NCBI RefSeq assembly: GCF_015752155.1
Contig: NZ_JADOVI010000002.1
Coordinates: forward strand, 1 to 64,000
Direction: 5' to 3'
DNA length: 64,000 bases
Origin: Cryobacterium sp. MP_M3
GTDB lineage: Bacteria > Actinomycetota > Actinomycetes > Actinomycetales > Microbacteriaceae
A program made the position numbers and the translations under genes. Below the pieces are notes generated by a model, which saw nothing but the letters and a program-made list of their open reading frames with translations, had not been told where the DNA came from and ran no database searches. Shown here piece by piece: positions 26,703-34,866 of the stretch (position 1 is its first letter; each line of letters opens with the position of its first letter).

Positions 26703-27949
26703 GTGACCGGGCCCCAGGGCTCCGCCCTCAACCCCGTCTTCCTCGGCCTGCGGATCGGGCTGCACTCGCTCGTCCTCGGACTGGTCGTGCTCGTAATCGC
26801 GACGTCCGGCGCCGCCGGCTTTCCCGGGGCGATGGTGCTCACCATCGTCGCCGTCGTCTTCCTCGGCAGCTACGCCTTCGGGGCGCTGCTCGGCCGCAGC
26901 CTGGGCGGCGCGGGCGGCGCTCTCCGCTCCGGCGCCTGGCTGGCCCCGGCCTGGCTGGGCGTGCTCACGGCCGAATGGCTGGTCCTCGCCGCGCTCAGCG
27001 CCGAAGCGATGTACCTGGTCTTCCCGCTGTTCTTCCTCTACCTGCACGTCCTGGCCGGCTGGCGGGGCCCGGTGGCCGTGCTCGTCACGACCCTGCTGGC
27101 GATCCTCGCCTTCGGCAACCAGCGCGGTTTCAGCGTCGGCGGCGTCGTCGGTCCGCTGCTCGGCGCCGCCGTCGCGGTCGCCATCGGGCTGGCCTACCGC
27201 TCGCTCGCCCGCGAGGCGCAGGAGCGCGAGATGCTGATCGACGAACTCCTGACCGCCCGCAGCCGGCTTGCCGCCGCCGAGCGGGCCGCCGGCGTTCAGG
27301 AGGAACGCGGCCGCCTCGCCCGGGAAATCCACGACACCGTGTCCCAGTCCCTGTCGAGCATCGTCATGCTGCTGCACGCGGCCGAGCGGAGCGACCCGGC
27401 CGGCGACGCCGCGGCGGTGCGGATGAGGCAGGCGCGGGACGCCGCCACGGCGGCGCTCGCGGAGACCAGGCAGTTCATCGACGAGCTGGCGCCGCCGATG
27501 CTCCGGCAGGGCACCCTGGTCGAGGCCCTGGAACGGCTTGCCGCCGAGACCGGCAGCACCAGCGGCATCCGGATCGGCGTCACCGTCGCCGGCGAGTTCG
27601 AGCCTCTGCCGACCCGGTACGAGACCGCGCTGCTGCGCATCGCCCAGGGGCGCTGTCGAACGCCGTGCAGCACGCGGGAGCCACCCGGATCGACCTGACC
27701 CTGAGCACCCTCGACACGGAGGTCATCCTCGACGTGGTCGACGACGGTGTCGGCTTCGACACCGCGACGGCAGGTCCGGCCCCTGGAACAGCCGGGGCAA
27801 CGGCCGGGGCACAAGCCGGGGCCGGGCGCACCTCGTTCGGGCTGCGGGCGATGCGGGAACGGGTGGCCGAACTCGGCGGCACCCTCACGGTCGAGAGCAC
27901 GCAGGGAGGCGGCACGAGCGTCGTGGCCGGCTTCGAGGTGAGCGAATGA
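26703..27949 (+). pseudogene. NarL-type sensor histidine kinase, split by a frameshift
   Basis: The first frame (26,703 to about 27,650) has four to five membrane helices (10-165), a coiled segment and the HisKA_3 phosphoacceptor LAREIHDTVSQSL (His210). It continues to ETALLRIAQG. At the G-run 27,647-27,650 the frame must shift by one base to continue as ALSNAVQHAGATRIDL, then VVDDGVGFDTA and FGLRAMRERVAELGG to the TGA at 27,947-27,949. One G is missing compared with what the family needs. It is either a recent mutation in a homopolymer or a sequencing error, since everything else is intact. It would phosphorylate the regulator encoded next. Confidence 0.85.
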
Positions 27950-28575
27950 GCATCCGAGTCCTGATCGCCGACGACCACCCGATTATGCGATCGGGCCTGG
28001 TAGCGCTGTTCGACACCGAGCCGACGATCAGCGTCGTGGCCGCAGTCGGCACACCGGACGAAGCCGTCGCCGCGGCGGAGCGCCTCCGGCCGGACGTCGT
28101 GCTGATGGACCTGCAGTTCGCGGGCGAGTTCCGGGGGGCCGACGCCACCCGGCGCATCCGTGCCCTGCCGAACCCGCCGAGCGTGCTCATCTTCACCAAC
28201 TACGACTCGGACAGCGACATCATCACCGCGATCGAGGGTGGGGCCGCCGGCTACCTGCTCAAGGACACGCCGCCCGACGACCTGATCGCCGCTATCACCG
28301 CCGCTGCCGCCGGCCAGTCCGCGCTCGCCCCGGCGGTGGCGACCCGGCTGCTGTCGCGGGTGCGCAACGCGAGTCCGGCGCTCAGCGCGCGCGAACTGGA
28401 GGTGCTGGCCCTGGTCGCCGAGGGCAGCAGCAACACCGACATCGCCGCCCACCTGCACCTCAGCGAGACCACGGTGAAGTCGCACCTCGCGCACATTTAC
28501 CCGAAGCTCGGGGTGTCCTCCCGCACGGCCGCGGTCGCGGCGGCGCGCCGGAGCGGGCTGCTGCGCCGGCAGTAG
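27946..28575 (+). CDS. LuxR/NarL family response regulator
   Basis: The 209-residue protein has a receiver domain with phospho-acceptor Asp55 (VVLMDLQF), acidic pair IADDHP and Lys in YLLKDTPPDD. A LuxR helix-turn-helix follows (LSARELEVLALVAEGSSNTD, ETTVKSHLAHIYPKLGV). It overlaps the kinase stop (ATGA). The pair lies divergent to the ABC exporter, which is its likely target. If the kinase is truly broken, the regulator may be orphaned. Confidence 0.93.
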   Translation: MSIRVLIADDHPIMRSGLVALFDTEPTISVVAAVGTPDEAVAAAERLRPDVVLMDLQFAGEFRGADATRRIRALPNPPSVLIFTNYDSDSDIITAIEGGAAGYLLKDTPPDDLIAAITAAAAGQSALAPAVATRLLSRVRNASPALSARELEVLALVAEGSSNTDIAAHLHLSETTVKSHLAHIYPKLGVSSRTAAVAAARRSGLLRRQ

Positions 28576-28605
28576 CCGCCGGCACGGCGGCTCGTGCCTG
28601 GTGGG

Positions 28606-30846
28606 TCAGTCGACCGCGGGGGCGACGAAACGCTGCCACGCCCAGGCCCCCGTGCTGAGCGCCGCGAAGGCGCCGGCCGCCACCCAGAGCAGGGTGATGG
28701 TCCCGTTGCCGTGCCACGGCGTCATCGCCGGCGACAGCACCGCGAACATGATCGTGAAGGCGAGCACGGTCAGGCCGGCCCAGGCCGGCGGAGACCAGGC
28801 GAGGATGCTGCGCCCGCTGGTGCTGCCGATCGGCACCAGCACGATGGCGGCCGACCCGATCGCGGCGAGAACGACGCTGTTGGCGACCTCGGCGCCGAAG
28901 GCGCTGGCGAAACCGGTGGCCTGCGGCAGCACCCCGAGCGCCAGCCAGCCCGCCACGGCGAGCAGGATCAGGCTCCCGGCCCGCACGGCCGCGAGCTGGC
29001 CGCGGCGTTCCGGCCGGGCGTCGGCCGCGATCGTGACGCTGCCGAGCAGCCCGAACAGCAGCGCCGGGTGGATTTCGAACACCCGCGACGCGAGCGCGCT
29101 CACCCCGACGAGGAGCAGGTAGCGCGGCAGGAAGGTGACGGATGCGTCCAGCCGCAGCACCTGCCGGCCCCACCACCGGGGTACGAGGGCGCCGACCCCG
29201 TTGACCACCAGCAGGGCGATCATGACGGCGACCAGCAGCCTGAGGTAGGCCGGCCGGCTGCCCACCGGCCCCGACAGCATCACCAGGGTCGCGGCGGAGA
29301 CCAGGGCCGCCCCGGCCACGAGCCAGCGGTTCACGAGCACGGTCGGTGCGGTCTCGAAGTCGTCCCGCGGGTGGTTGCGGCCGGCGATCGGGGCGCGGGG
29401 CCAGAGCGGGCGCCCGGCCCGGGCACGGGAGATGGTGCCGGTGAGCAGGCGGGCCGGGATGGCCAGGAGCAGGAGGCTGCCGAGGGCGAGCAGCGCGGCC
29501 TGCAGCCAGGAGAAGCCGGAGCCGGGCGGGAGCACGGCCGTCGTGAACTGGGTCGGGTCGTTCCAGCCGCCGGCGAGCCCGGTCGGCGGAACGACGGCAT
29601 CCGGGCGGGGAACCGGGGGGAGCGCCTGCGGGCCCGGCGGTGCCGCGTCCGGCGGCCGGACGGGCTGCGCCGGAGGGGCCGTCGTCGTGCCGTCGCCGGC
29701 ACCGCCGCCCCCGGCCGGCGGTGTTGCGGGAGCGGCCCCGGCACCCCCGCCGCTCGAGGGTGGTGCCGCAGCCGGCGCGTCGCCGTAGAACACGGTCCTC
29801 GCCGGGCTGCCGCCGCTCATGTTGCCGGCCGGATCCTGTTGCACGGCGCGCACCTGGTAGGAGCCGGCGGCGACACCGCCGGCGGTGCAGCGCCAGACGC
29901 CTCCGGAGACCCGGGCCGTGCACACCGAATACGGCCCGGCGAAGACCGTCACGGTCGCGCCGTCCTCACCCGCGCCGTCATAGCTGGTCCCGCTCAGCGG
30001 CACCCGCGCCGAGTCGGCGGGGGAGGCCAGCCCCGGGGCGGCGGGGGCGTCGACGTCGAACCGGAGCGTGACGGGGGCGCTGGAGTTGGACGAGGAAGGC
30101 ACGCTGAACGAGGTCTGCTGTACCGCGGTCACGTCGACCGGACCGTCGGCCAGGCTGCCGGCGAAGGTGCACGACCAGGCGCCGGCCCCGTCAGCGGTGG
30201 ACGTGCACCGCTGGCCGCTGCTCAGCTCGGTGATGACGGATGCGTTCGGGTAGCCGTTCCCGCGCACGACGCCGTTCGAGTCGTCGCCGCCGGTGGGCCC
30301 GCCGCTGACGCTCGGCGCCGCGAGTACCGCGATGGTCTGCTCGGCAGCGAGGGCAGGCTGCCCGGTGACGACGACCCGCAGGGGAACGGACGGGCCGCTC
30401 GGCAGCGGCACGCGGGTGCAGGTCCAGGCGGTGGACGGACCGGCGGCCACGATGCAGAGCGGGTCGTCGCCGGTGGGGGACAGCAACTGGATCTCCTGGC
30501 CGGCCTCCCGGGTGCCGGACACCGTGGTGGTTCCGCTGCCGACGAAACTGCCGGCGGGCGGGCTGTCGATGGTGGGGGCGACCGCCGCCGCGGTGTCTCG
30601 CGGGGTCGGGGTCGGAGTCGGCGACGGGGTCGGCGTGGGCGCCGGGTCGGCCGGGACGGACTGCGCGGCCCCCGGCCGTCCGGCCTGGGCGTGGGCCGCG
30701 GCGGGGGCGGAGACGGCCGCGGCGCACACCCCGAACACGAGCACCAGCACCAGGCCGAGAGCGGATGCGGCGGCCCGCCCCGGGTTCGATCGGCGGCACT
30801 GTCGCGCGCCCGTGGGGCGCGATACGGCGAAGCGAGACCGAAGCAT
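28606..30846 (-). CDS. Large envelope protein with Ig-like repeats and multi-helix membrane domain
   Basis: The 746-residue protein has a signal sequence (about 1-54) and a proline/threonine linker (PAPTPTPSPTPTPTPR). Two or three bacterial Ig-like modules follow (PTIDSPPAGSFVGSGTTTVS; PGLASPADSARVPLSGTSYD). Then come a proline-rich spacer (about 360-425) and roughly ten hydrophobic helices (about 440-740). Paired cysteines recur in the Ig part (CIVAAG...WTC, RCTSTA...WSC, VCTAR...WRC). It is likely an exposed surface protein anchored by its membrane domain. I recognise no function. It is convergent with the response regulator gene. Confidence 0.75.
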   Translation of the reverse strand: MLRSRFAVSRPTGARQCRRSNPGRAAASALGLVLVLVFGVCAAAVSAPAAAHAQAGRPGAAQSVPADPAPTPTPSPTPTPTPRDTAAAVAPTIDSPPAGSFVGSGTTTVSGTREAGQEIQLLSPTGDDPLCIVAAGPSTAWTCTRVPLPSGPSVPLRVVVTGQPALAAEQTIAVLAAPSVSGGPTGGDDSNGVVRGNGYPNASVITELSSGQRCTSTADGAGAWSCTFAGSLADGPVDVTAVQQTSFSVPSSSNSSAPVTLRFDVDAPAAPGLASPADSARVPLSGTSYDGAGEDGATVTVFAGPYSVCTARVSGGVWRCTAGGVAAGSYQVRAVQQDPAGNMSGGSPARTVFYGDAPAAAPPSSGGGAGAAPATPPAGGGGAGDGTTTAPPAQPVRPPDAAPPGPQALPPVPRPDAVVPPTGLAGGWNDPTQFTTAVLPPGSGFSWLQAALLALGSLLLLAIPARLLTGTISRARAGRPLWPRAPIAGRNHPRDDFETAPTVLVNRWLVAGAALVSAATLVMLSGPVGSRPAYLRLLVAVMIALLVVNGVGALVPRWWGRQVLRLDASVTFLPRYLLLVGVSALASRVFEIHPALLFGLLGSVTIAADARPERRGQLAAVRAGSLILLAVAGWLALGVLPQATGFASAFGAEVANSVVLAAIGSAAIVLVPIGSTSGRSILAWSPPAWAGLTVLAFTIMFAVLSPAMTPWHGNGTITLLWVAAGAFAALSTGAWAWQRFVAPAVD

Positions 30847-31005
30847 GAATTCCCCCTGCCACCATTTCAGGGGTCATGGCCGGAAAAGTCAACGTCAGTG
30901 ACCCCGCGTGTCTCTGACGCGGCAGATTCGTTCTCTCCGGCCATGGTGCATACTGACGTCAGGGTCGTTCGTCCCGCTCCGTGTCGGCGAAGGGTGAGGT
31001 CTCTC

Positions 31006-31062
31006 ATGGTCCAGGCCCGCCCCCTCCTGGCGTCCCGCCCCGGCCGCCCGGACGCCGGATGA
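31006..31062 (+). CDS. Possible 18-codon upstream peptide coupled to the MFS gene
   Basis: ATG 31006 follows a GGGTGAGG site by about six bases and opens an 18-codon frame that ends in TGA at 31,060-31,062. That stop overlaps the MFS start codon as ATGA. The MFS gene has no good ribosome-binding site of its own. The short frame could therefore serve for translational coupling. It may equally be chance, because GC-rich DNA opens such frames readily. Confidence 0.3.
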   Translation: MVQARPLLASRPGRPDAG

Positions 31063-32321
31063 CCGGCGCCGACGGCACGACGGTCGTCGCCGTCCTCGCC
31101 GAGCCCGACCGGCGGGTGCCGGGCCGGTGGATCGCCGCCTTCGCCACGGCCTGGCTCGGCATCTGGATGGCGCAGCTCACCCCGATCCAGTTGCTGCTGC
31201 CCGCGCAGATCGACCGCCGGCTGCACCCGGAGCACTGGATCGACAGCGTCGTGGCGTTCGGCGTCATCTCCGGCATCGCCGGGGCCTGCGCCATCGTGGC
31301 CTATCCCCTGGCGGGGGCGCTCTCCGATCGCACCACGAGCCGGTTCGGCCGCCGCCGGCCCTGGATCGCCGGCGGAGCGCTGCTGTTCGCCGCGGCCCTG
31401 CTGCTGCTCGGCCTGCAGGTGACCCTCGTCGGCATCGGCGTGTTCTGGGCGCTGGCGCTCACCGGTTTCTGCGTGCTGACGGCCGCGCTCACCGCCACCA
31501 TCTCCGATCAGGTCCCGGTGCGGCAGCGCGGGTTCGTGTCCGGCTGGCTGTCCGCGCCGCAGGCCATCGGCACGATCCTGGGCCTGCTGCTGGTCACCAT
31601 GCTGTTCACCGGCCAGCTCGCCGGGTACGCGGTCGTGGCGGTGCTGCTGCTCTGTCTCACCGTCCCGTTCCTGCTGCTGCCCGACGCGGTGCTGCCCGCC
31701 CGGCACGAGCGCCTGACCCTTCGCGCGGTCGTGGAGGGCCTGTGGATCAGCCCGCGCGAGCATCCGGACTTCGGCTGGACCCTGCTCAGCAGGGTGCTGG
31801 TCAGTCTCGGGAACGCCCTCGGCACCACCCTGCTGCTGTACTTCCTGATGTTCGGGCTGGGCGACGCCCACGCCGAGGACGACCTGATCCTGCTGACGCT
31901 GGTCTACATGGTCTTCGTGATCGTGGCGTCGATCGCCTTCGGACGCCTGAGCGACGTGCTGAACCGGCGCAAGTTGTTCGTCTTCGTCGCGGCCGGGCTG
32001 CACGGTGTCGCCGCGGTCATGCTCGCGTTCATCCCCGCGCTCCCCGCGGCGATGGTCGCTGCGGGGATCCTCGGCCTCGGCTACGGGGCCTTCCTCTCGG
32101 TCGACCAGGCGCTGGCGACCCAGGTGCTGCCCGACCCGGCCACGCGCGGCAAGGACCTCGGCATCATGAACATCGCCACCGCCGTGCCGCAGGCCGTCGC
32201 CCCGCTGCTCGGCGCGGGCGTCGTGGCGGCATTCGGCGGCTTCCAGGGTCTCTTCGTGCTGGCCGGGCTGTGCGCCTTCGCCGGGGCGATCGCCGTGGAG
32301 AAGGTCACGGCGGTGCGCTGA
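31059..32321 (+). CDS. MFS transporter (glycoside/hexuronide-like)
   Basis: The 420-residue protein has twelve hydrophobic helices and the MFS motif A loop GALSDRTTSRFGRRRPW between helices 2 and 3, with a related loop AFGRLSDVLNRRKLF in the second half. The overall pattern resembles GPH-like or sugar-alcohol carriers. It is the first gene of a four-gene operon with the PLP enzyme, oxidase and GH1-like protein; its stop overlaps the next start by one base. It probably imports or exports the substrate of that pathway. Confidence 0.85.
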   Translation: MTGADGTTVVAVLAEPDRRVPGRWIAAFATAWLGIWMAQLTPIQLLLPAQIDRRLHPEHWIDSVVAFGVISGIAGACAIVAYPLAGALSDRTTSRFGRRRPWIAGGALLFAAALLLLGLQVTLVGIGVFWALALTGFCVLTAALTATISDQVPVRQRGFVSGWLSAPQAIGTILGLLLVTMLFTGQLAGYAVVAVLLLCLTVPFLLLPDAVLPARHERLTLRAVVEGLWISPREHPDFGWTLLSRVLVSLGNALGTTLLLYFLMFGLGDAHAEDDLILLTLVYMVFVIVASIAFGRLSDVLNRRKLFVFVAAGLHGVAAVMLAFIPALPAAMVAAGILGLGYGAFLSVDQALATQVLPDPATRGKDLGIMNIATAVPQAVAPLLGAGVVAAFGGFQGLFVLAGLCAFAGAIAVEKVTAVR

Positions 32322-33556
32322 TGGGCATCGACCTGTCCATCACGACGGATGCCGCGCCCTGGCTGACCCCCGGCCGCTACTGGCCCGCCCTCACCGAAGC
32401 GACCTCCGGCCTCGACACTCCCGTCGCCGCGCTGCACCTCGGCGCCCTCCGGCACAACACCGCCGACCTGCTCACCCGCGCGGCGGGCAGCCCGATCCGG
32501 GTCGCGACCAAGTCGATCCGGGTGCGCGGCGTGATCGAGGCCATCCTCGCCGTGCCGGGCTACCAGGGGCTGCTCGCCTACACGCTCGCGGAGGCGCTCT
32601 GGCTGGCCGACACGATGACCGACATCGTCGTCGGCTACCCGACCGCCGACAGAGGGGCGATCCTGGCCCTCGGCCGGTCGCCGGAACTCGCCAGGCGGGT
32701 CACCCTGATGGTCGATTCGCTCGACCATCTCGACTTCATCGACGCCGTCCTCCCTCCGGGCCGGCGGGAGACCATCCGGCTCTGCCTCGAACTGGACTCC
32801 GGCTGGGACGCGCCCGTGCTCGGCCACCTGGGCGTCCACCGCTCGCCGGTGCACACGGTCGGCCAGGCCCGCGCGCTCGCCGCCGGCATCGCCGCCCGCC
32901 CCGGTTTCCGCCTCGTCGGGCTGATGGGCTACGAGGCGCAGATCGCCGGGGTCGGCGACCGGCCGGCCGCCAAGCCGCTCGAAGGCGTCGCCATCCGCTG
33001 GATGCGCCGCCGCTCGAGCGAGGAGCTGGCCACGCGCCGTGCCGCCGCCGTCGCGGCGGTGCGGGAGGTCGCGAACCTCGAGTTCGTCAACGGCGGCGGC
33101 ACCGGGTCGCTGGAAAGCACCCGTGCCGACGCTTCGGTGACCGACATCGCCGCCGGCAGCGGGTTCTTCGGCGGGCACCTCTTCGACCACTACTCGGACT
33201 TCCGGCCGGCGCCGGCCGCCGCGTTCGCCCTCTCCGTCGTGCGCAAGCCGACTGCCGCGACCGCGACCCTGCTCGGCGGCGGCTGGATCGCCTCCGGGCC
33301 GCCCGGGCCCGACCGCAGCCCGCTGCCGGTCTGGCCGGAGGGCCTCGCGTTCGTGCCGCGGGAAATGGCCGGCGAGGTGCAGTCGCCGGTCACCGGCGCC
33401 GCCGCCGCCAGGCTCCGGGTCGGCGACCGGGTGTGGCTGCGGCACACCAAGTCCGGCGAGCCGAGCGAGCACGTGAACGAGTTCGCGGTGGTCGACGACG
33501 GCCAGGTGGTCGACCTGCTGCCCACCTACCGCGGCGAAGGGAAGGCGTTCCTGTGA
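32321..33556 (+). CDS. PLP-dependent amino acid deaminase/aldolase (alanine racemase fold III)
   Basis: The 411-residue protein has the N-terminal alanine racemase barrel with PLP lysine in RVATKSIRVRG (Lys64). It has further barrel motifs LCLELDSGWD and LMGYEAQIAGVG, and a C-terminal beta domain with SEHVNEFAVVDDG. This is the D-threonine aldolase/D-serine dehydratase-like family. It would cleave or deaminate a hydroxy amino acid. It is coupled at both ends, by 1 base to the MFS gene and by GTGA overlap to the oxidase. The family is firm; the substrate is not. Confidence 0.85.
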   Translation: MGIDLSITTDAAPWLTPGRYWPALTEATSGLDTPVAALHLGALRHNTADLLTRAAGSPIRVATKSIRVRGVIEAILAVPGYQGLLAYTLAEALWLADTMTDIVVGYPTADRGAILALGRSPELARRVTLMVDSLDHLDFIDAVLPPGRRETIRLCLELDSGWDAPVLGHLGVHRSPVHTVGQARALAAGIAARPGFRLVGLMGYEAQIAGVGDRPAAKPLEGVAIRWMRRRSSEELATRRAAAVAAVREVANLEFVNGGGTGSLESTRADASVTDIAAGSGFFGGHLFDHYSDFRPAPAAAFALSVVRKPTAATATLLGGGWIASGPPGPDRSPLPVWPEGLAFVPREMAGEVQSPVTGAAAARLRVGDRVWLRHTKSGEPSEHVNEFAVVDDGQVVDLLPTYRGEGKAFL

Positions 33557-34866
33557 GCGCGAGCGGCGCCCGGTGGAGCAACTGGGCCGGCAGTGAGACG
33601 GTCCGGCCGGTGCGGGTGGAACGCCCGACGAGCGTCGGCGCCGTGCAGCGTGCGGTTCAGGCCGCCGCCGCGGCCGGGCTCAGGGTCAAGGCCGTCGGCT
33701 CCGGCCACAGCTTCTCGGGCATCGCCGTGGCCCCGGGGGTGCAGCTCGACCTGAACGGCCTCTCCGGCCTGGTCGCCGTGGACGAGTCCCGGGGCCAGGT
33801 CACCCTGGCCGCCGGCACCCGGCTGCACCAGCTGCCCGCCCTGCTCGCGCCCCGCGGGCTCGCCCTGGCCAACATGGGCGACATCGACCGGCAGACCATC
33901 GCCGGGGCCACCTCCACCGGCACCCACGGCACCGGCGGCGGCTTCGGCGGGCTGGCCACCCAGATCACGGCGGTGACCCTGGTCACCGCCGACGGCGGCC
34001 TGCTCCGCGTCAACGCCGCCGAGAACGCCGAGCTGTTGCCGGCGGCCCGGCTCGGACTGGGAGCCCTCGGCATCCTCGTCGACGTCACCGTGCAGTGCGT
34101 GCCCCGCTTCCTGCTGCACGCCGTCGAGACCGCCGAGCCGCTCGAGGAGGTGCTCGAGGGGTACCTCGAACGCTCCCGCACGGTCGACCACTTCGAGTTC
34201 TACTGGTTCCCGCACACCATTAGCGCCCTGACCAAGAGCAACACCCGGCTCCCCGGGGACGCGGCCAGGGTGCCGGTCGGCCGGGTCGCCGGCTGGGTCG
34301 ACGACGAACTGCTCGCCAACGGCGCCTACCGGGCGATCTGCGCCGCGAGCACGGCGCTGCCCGGCCTGGTGCCCGGCTTCAACCGGCTGGCCGAACGGCT
34401 CGCCGGCCGCCGCGAGTACACGGATGCCTCCCACCGCGTCTTCATCTCCCACCGCACCGTGCGCTTCCACGAGATGGAGTACGCGCTGCCCCGGCACCTG
34501 GTTCCGGCCGCCCTCCGCGAGGTGCGGGCCCTGATCGACGCCCGCGGCTGGCGCATCTCCTTCCCGCTCGAGGTGCGCTCAGCCGCCGCCGACGAACTGT
34601 GGCTCTCCACCGCGCAGGGCCGGGAGACCGGGTACATCGCCGTGCACCGGTACCACCGGGAAGACCCGGCCGAGTACTTCCACGCCGTCGAGGCGATCAT
34701 GCGCGCACACGACGGACGCCCGCACTGGGGCAAGATGCACTACCGCGACGCCGAGACGCTCCGCCCGGCCTACCCCCGGTTTGCGGATTTCCTCCAGGTG
34801 CGTGACAGGCTCGACCCGGAGCGCCGCTTCAGCAACAGCTATCTGGAAAGAGTCCTGGGTCGATGA
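33553..34866 (+). CDS. FAD-dependent D-arabinono-1,4-lactone/alditol oxidase family protein
   Basis: The 437-residue protein has an N-terminal FAD-binding PCMH domain. It has VKAVGSGHSFSG, where His52 is at the position used for covalent FAD attachment in this family, and ATSTGTHGTGGGFGG. A C-terminal ALO domain includes RPHWGKMHYRD. Family members oxidise sugar lactones or polyols with oxygen and release hydrogen peroxide. The GTG start lies in the GTGA overlap with the upstream gene, and the stop overlaps the next start (ATGA). The genuine substrate is unknown. Confidence 0.87.
   Translation: MSASGARWSNWAGSETVRPVRVERPTSVGAVQRAVQAAAAAGLRVKAVGSGHSFSGIAVAPGVQLDLNGLSGLVAVDESRGQVTLAAGTRLHQLPALLAPRGLALANMGDIDRQTIAGATSTGTHGTGGGFGGLATQITAVTLVTADGGLLRVNAAENAELLPAARLGLGALGILVDVTVQCVPRFLLHAVETAEPLEEVLEGYLERSRTVDHFEFYWFPHTISALTKSNTRLPGDAARVPVGRVAGWVDDELLANGAYRAICAASTALPGLVPGFNRLAERLAGRREYTDASHRVFISHRTVRFHEMEYALPRHLVPAALREVRALIDARGWRISFPLEVRSAAADELWLSTAQGRETGYIAVHRYHREDPAEYFHAVEAIMRAHDGRPHWGKMHYRDAETLRPAYPRFADFLQVRDRLDPERRFSNSYLERVLGR

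Noticed and set aside
28594..31062. 822-residue open frame on the plus strand over the Ig-like protein gene
   Set aside because: Composition is Gly/Arg/Ala-rich noise with no domain, while the opposite strand has a signal peptide, Ig modules and helices.
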